A stretch of 64,000 nt of DNA from Cacajao melanocephalus (lineage: Eukaryota > Chordata > Mammalia > Primates > Pitheciidae): NCBI GenBank assembly GCA_963573385.1, contig CAUYLG010033209.1, positions 1-64,000 on the forward strand, in the 5' to 3' direction. Position numbers and translations under genes: made by a program. Positions within the stretch are counted from its first letter, which is position 1; every line of letters begins with the position of its first letter. Shown one piece after another: positions 35,653 through 54,608 of this stretch. The notes below the pieces were generated by a model. That model was not told the DNA's origin. It did no database searches and worked only from the letters and a program-made list of their open reading frames with translations.

Positions 35653-35985
35653 GTGGGGGTTTTTTTTTGTTTGTTTTGTTTTGCTTTTTGAGGTGGAGTC
35701 TTGCTCTGTCGCCCAGGCTGGAGTGCAGTGACACCAGCCACTGGTGTCAAAAAAAGGCTGGGCTCACGGCAACCTCTGCCTCCTGAGTTCAAGCAATTCT
35801 GCCTCGGCCTCCTGAATAGCTGGGACTACAGGTGCGTGCGATCACGCCCAGCTAATTTTTGTAATTTTAGTAGAGACAGGGCTTCATCATATTGGCCAGG
35901 CTGGTCTCAAACTCTTGACCTCAGGTGATCCACCTGCCTTGACCTCCCAAACTGCTGGGATTAGGTGTGAGCCACTGTGCCCAGC
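35653..35985 (-). mobile_element. Alu with a hairpin-containing insertion
   Basis: Long T/TTTG tail, full body. At 35729-35749 a 9-bp perfect inverted repeat with 3-nt loop replaces the usual GGCACGATCT segment. Confidence 0.9.
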
Positions 35986-36113
35986 CTTTTTTTAAGTAGA
36001 GACAGGTTTTCACTATCTTGCCCAGGCAGGTCTCACACTCCTGAGCTCAAGTGGTTCTCATGCCTTAGTCTCCAGAAGTGGTGGGATTAAATGTGTAAGC
36101 CACTAAACCCAGT
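35986..36113 (-). mobile_element. Alu left monomer, old
   Basis: TTTTTTAAGTAGAGACAGG to CCACTAAACCCAGTG. May be a free left monomer or the rest of 35437-35652. Confidence 0.75.
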
Positions 36114-36425
36114 GGGTTTTTTTTTTTTTTTCTTTGAGAATGGGTCTCTCACTCTGTGGCCTAGGCTGGAGTATAGTCATTATGATCTCGGGTCACTGCA
36201 GCCTCAACCTCCTGAGCTCAAGCAACCCTCATACCTCAGCCTCCCAAGTAGCTGGGACTATAGGCAGGCACACCTGTACCTGGCTAATATTTGTATTTTC
36301 TATTTTGTAGAGACAGGGTCTCACTATGTTGCCCAGTTGGGTCTCCAGCTCCTGGGCTCAAGTGATCTTCTCTGCTCAGCCCCAAAGTGCTGGGATAACA
36401 GACAGTGAGCCACCCTGCCTGGACC
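36114..36425 (-). mobile_element. Alu
   Basis: T(14)CTTTGAGAATGGGTCTC to GAGCCACCCTGCCTGG. Confidence 0.9.
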
Positions 36426-36752
36426 CCCATGTGTATATTGAGAGCTGCTATCTGCTGGCACTTTTCTAGGTCTTGGGAATACAGCAGTGAAGAAAACAGA
36501 CAACAATGGAACTTGGATTCCATTGTGGGTTGAGGGAGATCAACAGAGAAGATACAGGCTAGATGGTGGTAAGTCCTGAGGAGGAAAGTGGGAAAGGGGA
36601 CAAGGAGCGTTGGAGGAGCAGTTAGAAGGGTTGGCCATTGTAGGCTTCACTGAGAAGATGAATATTCAGTAAATACCTGAATTAGTTGAGAGAGCTGGCT
36701 ACGTGGCTGTCTGGAGCAAAAGCATTCTAGGCAGAGAAAACACCAAATGTGG

Positions 36753-37383
<631 letters not shown>

Positions 37384-37449
37384 AAAGTAAACAACAAATG
37401 CAAAGCCCTTGACATGAGACCAGGCCTGGTGTTTCAGAGGAACCTCGTG

Positions 37450-37600
37450 GACATGCTGCATACTATTCTAAGCTTTCTCACTCCTAGGAGGGAGGTACTG
37501 TTATTTACCCATTTACAGATGGGCAAACTGTGGCCAGGGATGATAAGAAACTTACTCCAGGAGGTAGCTGCCAAGGAAGGCAGAATTTGTGCTCTTAAAT
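37450..37600 (-). mobile_element. MIR
   Basis: TTTACAGATGGGCAAACTGTGG then ACTTACTCCAGGAGG. Confidence 0.7.
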
Positions 37601-37699
37601 AGTAAGCTATTAAATCATTAAATAAATGATTTCATTAGCCTGGGTAGACCCAGGTACCAAAGACTTATACCTCCGGCTCCCAGTGAACTTTCCAAGCCC

Positions 37700-37930
37700 T
37701 TAAGGAAAACCCTGGGTGTGGTTGGAGGGGAGGGAGTGACTCAGGCCTTGGCTGGCTTCCTGCTGAGTCACTGCTCCTGGGCTCAGGAGGGAGGCTCAAT
37801 CCTCATCTCTTCGCAGTGGCAGGTTCCTGCCTTTTTGGGGGAGATGCCTGGCGCCAGGCCTTAACCGCACACCATCAGTGGATGAATTTGTCTGACTTTC
37901 CTAACGGCTTCGTTGTGAAATTGTGGGTGG
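37700..37930. promoter_or_regulatory. Candidate enhancer with paired AP-1/MARE sites
   Basis: TGACTCA at 37737-37743 and TGAGTCA at 37764-37770, 27 bp apart. The second lies in TGCTGAGTCAC, which on the other strand reads as the ARE core GTGACTCAGC. Sequence only; no activity evidence. Confidence 0.4.
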
Positions 37931-38752
<822 letters not shown>

Positions 38753-38764
38753 GGGATTCATGAA

Positions 38765-38925
38765 CAATAATAATAGCTAACATATAGTGAGCATTTAAAC
38801 TGTGCCAAGAGGTATTCTAAGCACTTAACATGTTTTATTTCATTTTTGTAACCCTCACAATACCTTATAAGGGAGGAACTTCCTATTTTGTAGATAAGAA
38901 AACACAGAGATGTCACAGCTAGAAA
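38765..38925 (-). mobile_element. MIR
   Basis: CATATAGTGAGCATTTAAAC, GTATTCTAAGCACTTAAC, TTTTGTAGATAAGAAAACAC. Confidence 0.75.
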
Positions 38926-39140
38926 AGGGCAGAAAGGATAGCAGGGACAAAATCTTGGAGTCAGGAAGGTCTGGGCTGGATTTAAGGAGCTGCAGGGAGC
39001 TGCCAGGAGCTGCGGTAACCAGCTGGAGGAGGAGCGGAGTTACAGTGAGAGATAAGGCTGCAGAGGACAGTAGGGCCAGATTCAGAATTTGGTCTGGAGT
39101 TCAGGGTTGGTAGGGAGCTACTGAGGACTTTTGAGCATGT
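38926..39140 (-). mobile_element. L2 fragment (antisense)
   Basis: GGAGTCAGGAAGGTCTGGGC, GGGAGCTACTGAGGACTTTTG. Contains a small GGAGCTGC(A/C)GG triplication at 38985-39013. Confidence 0.55.
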
Positions 39141-39162
39141 CTTTCCTCAGTGCCTCAGCTGC

Positions 39163-39472
39163 ATCTTTTTTTTTTTTTTTTTTAGATTAAGTTTAGCTCT
39201 TATCCAGGATGCGACGCAATGGTGCGATCTCGGTTCACTGCACCCTCCACCTCCCAGGTTCAAGAGATTCTCCTGCCTCACCCTCCTGAGTAGATGGGAT
39301 TACAGGCATTTGCCACCATACCTGGCTAACTTTTTGTATTTTTAGTAGACATGGGTTTTCACCATGTTGGTCAGGCTGGTCTCCAACTCGTGACCTCAGG
39401 TGATCTGCCTGCCTCAGCTTCCCAAAGTGTTCACACCTGCGATTACAGGTGTGAGGCCCCCACATCTGGCCA
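39163..39472 (-). mobile_element. Alu
   Basis: T(20)AGATTAAGTTTAGCTC to GGCCCCCACATCTGGCC. Confidence 0.91.
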
Positions 39473-39857
39473 GAGCTGCGTTTTTGTTGATTTGGTTTAG
39501 GCTACCTTGGAAAACAAAGAGTGGGGACTGAACAAAAACAGTGGAAGGAACGTGGGCTCTTTGTGTGATGAGGAGCCCTGTCACTTGCTCATCCAGAATC
39601 TTCTGTATTTGTTGTGCTCCTGCTCCAGAATATCCTCGGATAAGAAATGTACGTTTCCAGAAATGTTCCAACAGGTGTCGTCCATAGCTGGACCATCCTC
39701 TCCTTTGGAGCCACGCCTACCTTCCCTGATCCAACTCACTTTTCCGGGCTTTCATTCCTTGTTCTCCAATTCTGGTGTGCACATTAGTTGTGTCTGGCTA
39801 GCTAGCATTTCCACTTTTGCAAAACTTCTCCTCCTCATTCTTGTTACAAGATCTGGT
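39473..39857. other. Intergenic DNA, no gene seen
   Basis: Unique. The 143-codon frame at 39507-39938 runs into the Alu and is not called. Confidence 0.5.
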
Positions 39858-40158
39858 GGCCAGGTGCAGTGGCTCATGCCTGTAATTCCAGCACTTTGGG
39901 AGGCTGAGGGGGCGGATCACTTGAGTTCAGGAGTTTGAGACCAGCCTGGCCAGCATGACAAAACCCCATCTCTACTAAAAATACAAAAATTAGCTGGGCA
40001 TGATGGTGCATGCCTGTAATCCCAGCTACTTGGGAAGCTGAGGCAGAATCACTTGCACCCTGGAGGTGGATGTTGCAGTGAGCCGAGATTGTCCCAGTGC
40101 ACTCTTGCGTGGGCGACAAAGTGAGACTCAGTCTCAAAAAAATGAAAACAAATACAAG
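39858..40158 (+). mobile_element. Alu
   Basis: GGCCAGGTGCAGTGGCTCATG to AAATGAAAACAAATAC. Confidence 0.92.
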
Positions 40159-40258
40159 AGCTGGTGAGGTTGCCTCATAATACCTTCTTATGGTAGACAC
40201 CATTAGTGACCTATCCAATGCAGTCTCCCTCCTTCCTGGTTTAAGAACTACCAATTTT

Positions 40259-40732
<474 letters not shown>

Positions 40733-40918
40733 ACTTTTTTTCTTTTTTATGACTTGAGTTCTGGGGTACATGTACAGATCATGCAGGATTGTTACATAGG
40801 TATACACATGCCATGGTGGTTTGCTGCCTGTATCCCCCCGTCACCTACTTTAGGTATTTCTCCTACTGTTATCCCTCCCCAATCTCCCCACCCCCTGCTA
40901 TCCCTCCCCTAGCCCTCC
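40733..40918 (-). mobile_element. L1 3' end, 5'-truncated
   Basis: T-rich start, then GGGGTACATGTACAGATCAT, TTACATAGGTATACACATGCC and TAGGTATTTCTCC, the reverse L1 3' UTR. Target duplication AGAAAGCTTTTGA / AGAAAACTTTTGA. Confidence 0.88.
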
Positions 40919-41321
40919 ACCCAGAAAACTTTTGATTTTTTTGACAAAAGGAAACATTTCCTGCTTCCTCCCTTGGGACAACCTCTCCTCTCTGTCCCAA
41001 ACTTAAACATAGTCGTGAGGGCTAGAACTCTGTGCAACTGGAAGAGCATGACTTGAGGGTTGTCAGCAGCCATCATTTGCTGAAAGCCTCTTGCTAAGGG
41101 GCTGCTATGGGCAAACACAGAGAGAAAAACAATAGGCCAGAGAGAGAGAAAAGTTGAGGCCTTATTTGAATGTCTAGATCTATCCATATCTAAAATCGGC
41201 ATCATCCCTGAAATTCCAAGTGAAGGAACAATACAATGTCTTTCTTTTTCCCTCATGGTTATTTGAGATGGATTTCCATTATTTGCAACCAAAGGAGTCA
41301 GACTTATACTCCCTGGGTTCA
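40919..41321. other. Intergenic DNA, no gene seen
   Basis: Unique or ancient-repeat sequence. The 164-codon minus frame 40909-41403 enters the next Alu and is not called. Confidence 0.45.
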
Positions 41322-41333
41322 GGTTTCCTGTCT

Positions 41334-42778
<1,445 letters not shown>

Positions 42779-43071
42779 CCCCCTTTTTTTCTTGAGACGG
42801 AGTCTCACTCTGTCACCCAGGCTGGAGTGCAATGGCGTGATGTTGGCTCACTGCAACCTCCACTTCCTGGGTTCAAGCAGTTCTCTGCCTCAGCCTCCTG
42901 TGTAGCTGGGACTATAGGTGCCTGCCACCACACCCAGCTAATTTTTGTATTTTTAGTAGAGACGGGGTTTCAGCATGTTGGCCAGGTTGATCTTGAACTC
43001 CTGACCTCGCAATCCACCTGCCTCAGCCTCCCAAAGTGCTGGGATTACAGGCGTGAGCCACTGCGCCTGGC
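42779..43071 (-). mobile_element. Alu
   Basis: CCCTTTTTTTCTTGAGACGG to GAGCCACTGCGCCTGGC, tandem to the previous Alu. Confidence 0.94.
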
Positions 43072-43086
43072 TGGTTTCCTGTCTTT

Positions 43087-43516
43087 ACAGTGACTGTCTA
43101 GTAGGGCTCCAGCCTTCCTCTGCCTGTGACACCTGGTGGCTTGACCGACTGTTACAAGGTATGAGGGCTGCAGACGCACGTCCATCCACCTGCCTGTTCT
43201 TATCCTCAGCAATTCTGCCCCTGAGGATAACTCCACTCTATCCTCTTGTTCAAAAAGTGTCTCAAGGGAATGAGGAATGAAGAAACCTAGGATGTCACCA
43301 CATACCAAGGCCACTTCAACTCCACAATGTCCTCAGGATGCCCTTGCAACACTATTGTTTGAGAAACACTGGGGTTAAGACATGGAAGTCAAAGAAAAGC
43401 AAGCAGAGTAGGCAGGGGCGGAGCGGCATGGGGTTTGTCTGCTTTTGGAAGGAATTTAGTGATCTCTCCCTTGTTTCTTCATTCATGCAACACATTTTTA
43501 TTGAGCACCTACATGT
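43087..43516. other. Intergenic DNA, no gene seen
   Basis: Unique. Around 43340-43375 ATTGTTTGAGAAACACTGG looks like a hAT (MER5-type) terminus. Confidence 0.5.
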
Positions 43517-43818
<302 letters not shown>

Positions 43819-43962
43819 GATTTTTTATTTTATTTTTTCTTTTTGAGATAGGGTCTTGCTGTGTTGCCCATGCTGGTCTTGAACTCCTGACCTCAGGTGA
43901 TCCGCCTGCCTTGGCCTCCCAAAGTGCTGGGATTACAGGCGTGAGCCACCGTGCCTGGCTCT
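43819..43962 (-). mobile_element. Alu left monomer (free-monomer-like)
   Basis: TTTTTGAGATAGGGTCTTGC to GAGCCACCGTGCCTGGC. The pair with 43517-43818 is bracketed by GAGCACCTAC / GAACACCTAC. Confidence 0.85.
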
Positions 43963-44264
43963 GAACACCTACTTTGTGCCTGACTCTAAAATGTCCCTGC
44001 CTTCTCAATGTAGATTAGGAAATGTGAAATACCTTATATGAAGGGTAGAAAAGAAAGAAACTAGTGAGTTTCTCTCTTGCCTAAAGCTTCTCAAAGAGAA
44101 AATGGCCTTAAAATAAAACAATTGAAAACCAGATTGGCAATGAGAGAGGCTTACTGTTGATTAAGATTCGGGCTGTTAAAATGAGGTGTCACATTGGGAT
44201 TTAGGATCTCCTTTCCAAATGGAAATCTTTAGGAATGAAGACCTAAATCACTGACTCATTTTAA
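43963..44264. other. Intergenic DNA, no gene seen
   Basis: AT-rich unique sequence. Confidence 0.5.
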
Positions 44265-44417
<153 letters not shown>

Positions 44418-44454
44418 TGACTAATTTTTAATGGAAAGCTTCATGGGTAATGAA

Positions 44455-44910
<456 letters not shown>

Positions 44911-44914
44911 AGAC

Positions 44915-45070
44915 CACCTAACATTTATCTTCTGGTTCTGAGCTAAGTTCTATACGTGTATCAACTCATTAATCCTCATTTAATCCTCACAACAACTGGG
45001 GAAACTGAGGCATAGGAAGATTAAAATACCTTGCTGGGCAGTTGCAGAGCGTGACTTTGAACTTTGGGCT
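44915..45070 (-). mobile_element. MIR
   Basis: ATCAACTCATTAATCCTC, CACAACAACTGGGGAAACTG, GAGGCATAGGAAGATTAAAA. Confidence 0.75.
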
Positions 45071-45169
45071 CTGGAGTCTTTGCTTGCAGCCAGATTATTT
45101 ACTGACATCCCCATTGATAAAGGGGGGATGCCTCACTCGTGTGATACTGTTCATCTGCCTCTACTGAGA

Positions 45170-45777
<608 letters not shown>

Positions 45778-46186
45778 GCCTCTCCTCCTAATCTTAATTA
45801 TGTTTTCTTTCCCTGTAATTCACTCTCATAGCACTTAGGACAATTTGCAATCGTATATGAGAGTAACTATCTCATGGGGTTATTATGATGGATAAATAAT
45901 AAGATATGAGTAAAGCATGAATTTTGCGTATGTTTGGCTCTTGACATATGTGAATTGTCATTTTTGTTATTATTATTTACACTGAATTCCTTCCTGAGTT
46001 AAAAATCACTGACATGTCTACATTACTGGCAATTTCACTAAATCTAAGGCACCATCAATTGTAACCCACACCCTTACTGATGTGTTTCTAAGAAATAGAA
46101 AAACCGTGACACAAAACTTTCCTATCACTTAGAATTTTCATTTTAGGCATGTTAAAAGAGCTCTTTTAAGTCTTATTTAGACATAG
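45778..46186. other. AT-rich intergenic DNA, no gene seen
   Basis: Weak MIR-like 3' end near 45870-45975. Confidence 0.45.
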
Positions 46187-46848
<662 letters not shown>

Positions 46849-47098
46849 CTTTTTTAGGGGGGATGGAGTCTCGCTGTGTCTCCCAGGCTGGAGTGCAATG
46901 GCATGATCTCAGCTCACTGCAACCTCTCCCCCCTGGGTTCAAGTGATTCTCGTGCCTCATCCTCCTGAGTAGCTGGGACTACAGGCGTGCATCACCATGC
47001 CTGGCTGATTTTTATATTTTTTGGTAGAGAGAGGGTTTCACCATGTTGGCCAGGCTGGTCTCAAACTCCTGACCTCAGGTGATCTGCCTGCTTCGGCT
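46849..47098 (-). mobile_element. Alu, 5'-truncated
   Basis: TTTTTTAGGGGGGATGGAGTC to GATCTGCCTGCTTCGG. Confidence 0.88.
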
Positions 47099-47116
47099 TT
47101 TGCATCTGTAAAATGT

Positions 47117-47846
<730 letters not shown>

Positions 47847-48170
47847 GATGGGAGTAGTAACAGTGCCCGTTTCTCAGGGTCGGTGAAATGCCAAGTGTAT
47901 GAATGTTTGTAGGGCCGCAAGCTGATGCTCATCCTGATTCATCAGCGCCTGTGCCCGACTGCCTAAAATATTTTGAGTATTACCCCTGATCATATGTGAA
48001 AGAACTTTATAAACTTTAACATGGTATAAAACTGTGTTTTTTGTGTGTGTGTGTTCATGTCTACACTGATGCAGACAGCAGCCCCTGCTTATCCATGAGG
48101 GACACGTTCCAAGACCCCTGTGGACACATGAAGCAGTGGATAGTACCAAACTCCATGTACACTATGATTC

Positions 48171-48330
48171 TTGTTTTTGTTTTGAGACAGGGTTTTGTTC
48201 TGTCACCGAGGTTGGAGTACAGTGGTGCGATCACTGCTTGGCCCACTGCAGCCTCAACCTCCCGGGCTCCGGTGATACTCCCACCTCAGCCTCCTGAGTA
48301 GCTGGGACTACAGGTGTGTTTTTTGTAGAG
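48171..48330 (-). mobile_element. Alu 3' fragment
   Basis: TTTTGTTTTGAGACAGGG to GACTACAGGTGTGTTTTTTG. Confidence 0.85.
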
Positions 48331-48565
48331 ATCTCAGCTCTCTGCAACCTCTGCCTCCCCTGTTCCAGCAATTCTCCTGCCTCAGCCTCCGGAGTAGCTG
48401 GGATTACAGGTGCGTACCACCATACCTGGTAAATTTTTGTAGTTTTAGTAGAGACAGGGTTTCACCCTATTGGCCTGGCGGGTCTCGAACTCCTGACCTC
48501 AAGCGATCCATCCACCTCGGCCTCCCAAAGCGTTGGTATTACAAGCGTGAGCCACCGCACCTGGC
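48331..48565 (-). mobile_element. Alu, 3'-truncated
   Basis: Starts ATCTCAGCTCTCTGCAACC and ends GCCACCGCACCTGGCCC. Fused to the previous fragment, so the middle region is present twice. Confidence 0.86.
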
Positions 48566-48725
48566 CCTCAAAATGTCTTACTGTACTGTACTCACCCTCC
48601 TTGTGATGAAGGGAGATGACGAACTGCCTGTGTGATGAGAGGAAGTGAGGTGAAGAGGCAGGCATTGTGTTGCAGCGCTTGGCTACTCCTGACCCTCTGA
48701 GAGGCAGAGGGAGAATCTTTTGCTT

Positions 48726-48774
48726 CAGGTGATCCTGGAGCACTGATCACTCAGGTGATCCCGGAGCACTGGCA
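48726..48774. repeat. 26-bp tandem duplication in Tigger
   Basis: CAGGTGATCC at 48726 and 48752. Units differ by a few bases. Confidence 0.85.
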
Positions 48775-48935
48775 ATGTCCACGGTTGGATGTCAGGAGCA
48801 CACGATGTGGATGCCTGACGCTGGGTAGCATATGCAGCGTGGATGTACTGAACTCAGGCAGGACAGACTGGGATGGCGAGAGATTTCTTCACGCTGCTCA
48901 AAACAGCGCACAATTGAAAGCTCAGGAATAGTTGA

Positions 48936-48998
48936 TTCCTAAGTTATTCCTGAATTTGTTCCTAAGTTATTCCTGAATTTGTTCCTAAGTCATTCCTA
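48936..48998. repeat. 23-bp tandem repeat, 2.7 copies
   Basis: TTCCTAAGTTATTCCTGAAT units start at 48936, 48959 and 48982. Confidence 0.93.
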
Positions 48999-49066
48999 TT
49001 TGAGGGTGACTGTGGGTAACTGAAGCCACGGAAAGTGCAACCCTGGATGAGGGAGGATGACTATAT

Positions 49067-49461
49067 TCCATCTCCCATCCCCGTCCTCATTCTGACTTTC
49101 CCTATATATTTTTCCAAGGCCTTACCCAAGTATTTATCCTTTTTTGGGACTTTAAAAATCATCAGTAAATCAGGGGTTGAATGCATGACCTCTAAACTCT
49201 CTTCCAGTTGACAGCCAAAAGTCGAGTTGGTTGGCTAACACCTGGATATGGCCCAGGCGTGCAGGAAGCATACCTACCTCTGGTTGGTGCTAAGGACCTA
49301 AGGCCGGGAAGCTGGGAACCTGGGAACCTGGGATCATCCCAGATGACAAACTCCAGGGTGAGTGGGGGAGTAGGGCAAGATCCCTTCACTGCTCTCCTTT
49401 ATTTAGGTTTATAATTCTATAATGTGGATGTTTTACCCCAGGCATAATGATGCCCCAGGTT
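49067..49461. other. Intergenic DNA, no gene seen
   Basis: Unique. Short GGGAACCTGGGAACCTGGGA duplication at 49314-49333. Confidence 0.5.
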
Positions 49462-49740
49462 GGGCCTGGCCTGCTGGTTTACGCCTGTAATCCCAGAACT
49501 TTGGGAGGCCAAGGTGGGTGGATTGCTTGAGCTCAGGAGTTCGAGACCACCATAGGGAACATGGTGAGACCTCCATCTCTGCTAAAAATACAAAAATTAG
49601 CCACGCATGGTAGCGCATACCTGTAGTCCCAGCTACTTGGGAGACTGAGGTTAGAGAATTGCTTGAACCAGGAGGTGGAGGTTGCAGTGGCCGAAATAGC
49701 GCCACCGCACTCCTGAGAGAGACTGTCTCAAACCCATCCC
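49462..49740 (+). mobile_element. Alu
   Basis: GCCTGGCCTGCTGGTTTACG to GACTGTCTCAAACC. The stretch before the tail is shortened. Confidence 0.88.
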
Positions 49741-49759
49741 CCACCACAAAAAGCAATTA

Positions 49760-50067
<308 letters not shown>

Positions 50068-50283
50068 TCATTGAGTCAGTGGGAACCAGGACACTTGGGA
50101 CGCCTGCTGTAGTCTCATCTACATGATTGGACAATGGCCAGGTTAGAACCAGGCCCAAGATCAGCCAAGCCCAGCTTGATTCCCGAGGCCCAGAAGCCCA
50201 AGGCAAAAATGCTTCACATTCTCTACATCTTTGGTAACTGCAAACTTCAAGACTTGGCTAAGTCAAGCATTCAAGCATATTGA

Positions 50284-50601
<318 letters not shown>

Positions 50602-50764
50602 CGACATTTCTTAACAGCCCAGAAATGAATGGAGGTCAATTCAGAAGTGGGGAGGCCCAGGATGAGGATGATCTCATTTTCTTTCCTGCCAGTCCCACAG
50701 AGGAAAGCAAGCCATGTCAAGGAAGACGACAGGACAGAAGCCTCATGGCTAAAGTGCTGCTGAT

Positions 50765-50900
50765 TTCTAGACCAGGTGTGTTACCATTTGCAAGTCACTT
50801 AACTTCTCTGAGCCTCGGTTTGTTCAACTGTAGAATGAGCAGGTTGGACTGGATTTCTTCAGGTTCTTTGTCATGTGTTATATGTTACAACTCCCTGAAC
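50765..50900 (+). mobile_element. MIR
   Basis: TTTGCAAGTCACTTAACTTC, CTCTGAGCCTCGGTTTGTTC. Confidence 0.75.
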
Positions 50901-50941
50901 CTCAGGGCAATAAATTCGAAGAGCACTGGCAGCAGCTATTA

Positions 50942-51273
<332 letters not shown>

Positions 51274-51514
51274 GAGAATGTCAGTGACAGAGGAAAATGA
51301 AGGCAGCTGATGAATAAGAATCCAGGGAGATGAGGAATTTGTATGTTCCTGTCTAGAAATGGTTCATTTATGATGTGCATGCAGTGAAGTCAGGGGTATC
51401 TGTAACATGCTGCCCTTTCCAGGAAGCTGGAAGTTAAAGGACCATATAGGAGACTGTCCAGGGTAGAGGAATTCTGCGGAGCCCCCTCCTTAGGCTGGGG
51501 ATGTCAGTCCTGCA
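51274..51514. other. Intergenic DNA, no gene seen
   Basis: Unique. Confidence 0.5.
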
Positions 51515-51730
51515 AAGCTGATCATGTAGTGGTTAACACAAGCTTGGGTTTAGCCTCCTGTGTGTCGTTGAGCAAGTTACTTAAACTGCACCTGCTTTAG
51601 TTTCCATAGCCATAAAATGGAGATCATGCTAGGGCCTGTGGCACAGGGTGGTGGTAAGGATTAAACGAGATAAAGTGCATACGATAGCTTGCCCAGACCC
51701 GGGCACATAGCTAGCTGTCAGTGATGGTTT
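51515..51730 (+). mobile_element. MIR, near full length
   Basis: TAGTGGTTAACACAAGCTTG, GAGCAAGTTACTTAAACTGC, CCATAAAATGGAGATCATGC. Confidence 0.82.
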
Positions 51731-51856
51731 TTGCCCTCTCCTTATCTTGGGTTATGGTTTCCAAGCAAGTACTCGGAAACTCTCTACACTATTCTGCTTA
51801 GTTGTGGTAGTCTAGGCCTTTTAACATTCTTTTTGCATCACAGAAAAATGAAAATC

Positions 51857-52739
<883 letters not shown>

Positions 52740-52890
52740 GTGCTTCTCAGACATTAATGTTTCTAGGAATCTGTTGGGGATCTTGTTAAAATGTAGATTC
52801 TGATTCAGCAGGTCTGGTGTAGGGCCAGAAATTCTGCATTTTCAGCAAGCTCTCAGGTGGTGGCCATGCTGCTATCTGTGGACTACATTT
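52740..52890. mobile_element. hAT-Charlie fossil (MER5/MER20 type)
   Basis: GTTAAAATGTAGATTCTGATTC, AGCAGGTCTGGTGTAGGGCC, TTCTGCATTTTCAGCAAGC. Confidence 0.65.
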
Positions 52891-52916
52891 TTATCGTTAT
52901 TTTTGTTGTGGTTGTT

Positions 52917-53211
<295 letters not shown>

Positions 53212-53548
53212 CCATATACAAATTTTATTTGCTTATTTAGACTGCAGGGTACTTTTCCACATTACACAATTGATCTAAATTAATTTAGGAACCAAGGTGT
53301 TCTACGCATCCAGCAAAATGTGATTAAGAATTTTTTTCAGCCTGAAAAAGAAAAGAACATTCTTTTCAAGCCTGGAAAAAATTAATTTATTTTTAGCAAG
53401 CCTGAAGGACTCAGATGCAGAGAAGCCGTGGGCCTCTGGGCCTTTGCCCTTTTTGTCTTCGTACCTCTCAGTCCTTCCTTTGTTGGAGGTGATGGTTCTG
53501 CTGCAGGCTTGACTGCCTCCTGCCCCCTGCTTGCCTCTTCTGGGCTTT
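53212..53548. other. Intergenic DNA, no gene seen
   Basis: Unique. GCCTGAAAAAG / GCCTGGAAAAAA motifs recur near 53340-53400 by chance or local duplication. Confidence 0.45.
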
Positions 53549-53849
<301 letters not shown>

Positions 53850-54190
53850 CACTTCTGGGCTTTGTTCAGAAATTGTTCTCAAGCCCTGGACAAAAGTTCC
53901 TCAACCTCTAGGCCTCAGCTCTCCTTGTCACATACTCCCTGTGTTTTCAGGCACCCTGAAACCCTGAGCCCTGGGTCTGTCCTGCCAGACATGCAGGTAC
54001 TGGGCTTACTGGGGATTTGACTCAGGTCCTAGCAGCTCTGGAGAGGAGCTGGGGCACAGAAGCCAGTGGGCTCATCACTGTGGGTATCTAACATGGGGAC
54101 AGGATGGGAACTCTTGACACAACAACCCTATTTCTGCTCTCAAAGACACTACAGGCTTTTATTCCCCTGCATTGAAAATCTTTCACATGC
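53850..54190. other. Intergenic DNA, no gene seen
   Basis: Unique. Confidence 0.5.
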
Positions 54191-54492
54191 AGGCCAGGCA
54201 CAGTGGCTCACTCCTGCAATCTCAGCACTTTGGGAGGCCAAGGCAGGTGGATCACAAGGTCAGGAGTTTGAAACCAGCCTGGCCAATATGGTGAAACCCT
54301 GTCTCTACTAAGAAAACAGAAATTAGCTGGGCGTGGTGGTGTGTTCCTGTAATCCCAGCTAATGGGGAGGCTGAGGCAGGAGGATCGTGTGAACCTGGGA
54401 GGTGGAGGTTGCAATGGGCCAAATGGCGCCACTGCACTCCAGCCTGGGTGACAAAGCAAGGCTCCATCTCAAAAAAAAAAAAAAAAAAAAAA
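54191..54492 (+). mobile_element. Alu
   Basis: Perfect target duplication AAATCTTTCACATGCA and A(22) tail: one of the better-preserved insertions. Confidence 0.95.
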
Positions 54493-54545
54493 TCTTTCAC
54501 ATGCAACTATCTCTTTGGAAGTCAAACTCTGTTTCTTATCTCAGC

Positions 54546-54608
54546 ACATACACACATACGTACACATACACACACGTACACATACACACACGTACACATA
54601 CACACACT
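54546..54608. repeat. CA-rich minisatellite with three exact 16-bp units
   Basis: CGTACACATACACACA at 54559, 54575 and 54591, preceded by a diverged unit. Confidence 0.95.

Larger units (their letters stand above)
48070..49066. mobile_element. Tigger-type DNA transposon, split by Alu sequence
   Basis: CTGCTTATCCATGAGGGAC, GTTCCAAGACCCCTGTGG and AGTGGATAGTACCAAAC at the left. GGGTAACTGAAGCCACGG and GGATGAGGGAGGATGACTA at the right. No intact transposase frame. Confidence 0.7.
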
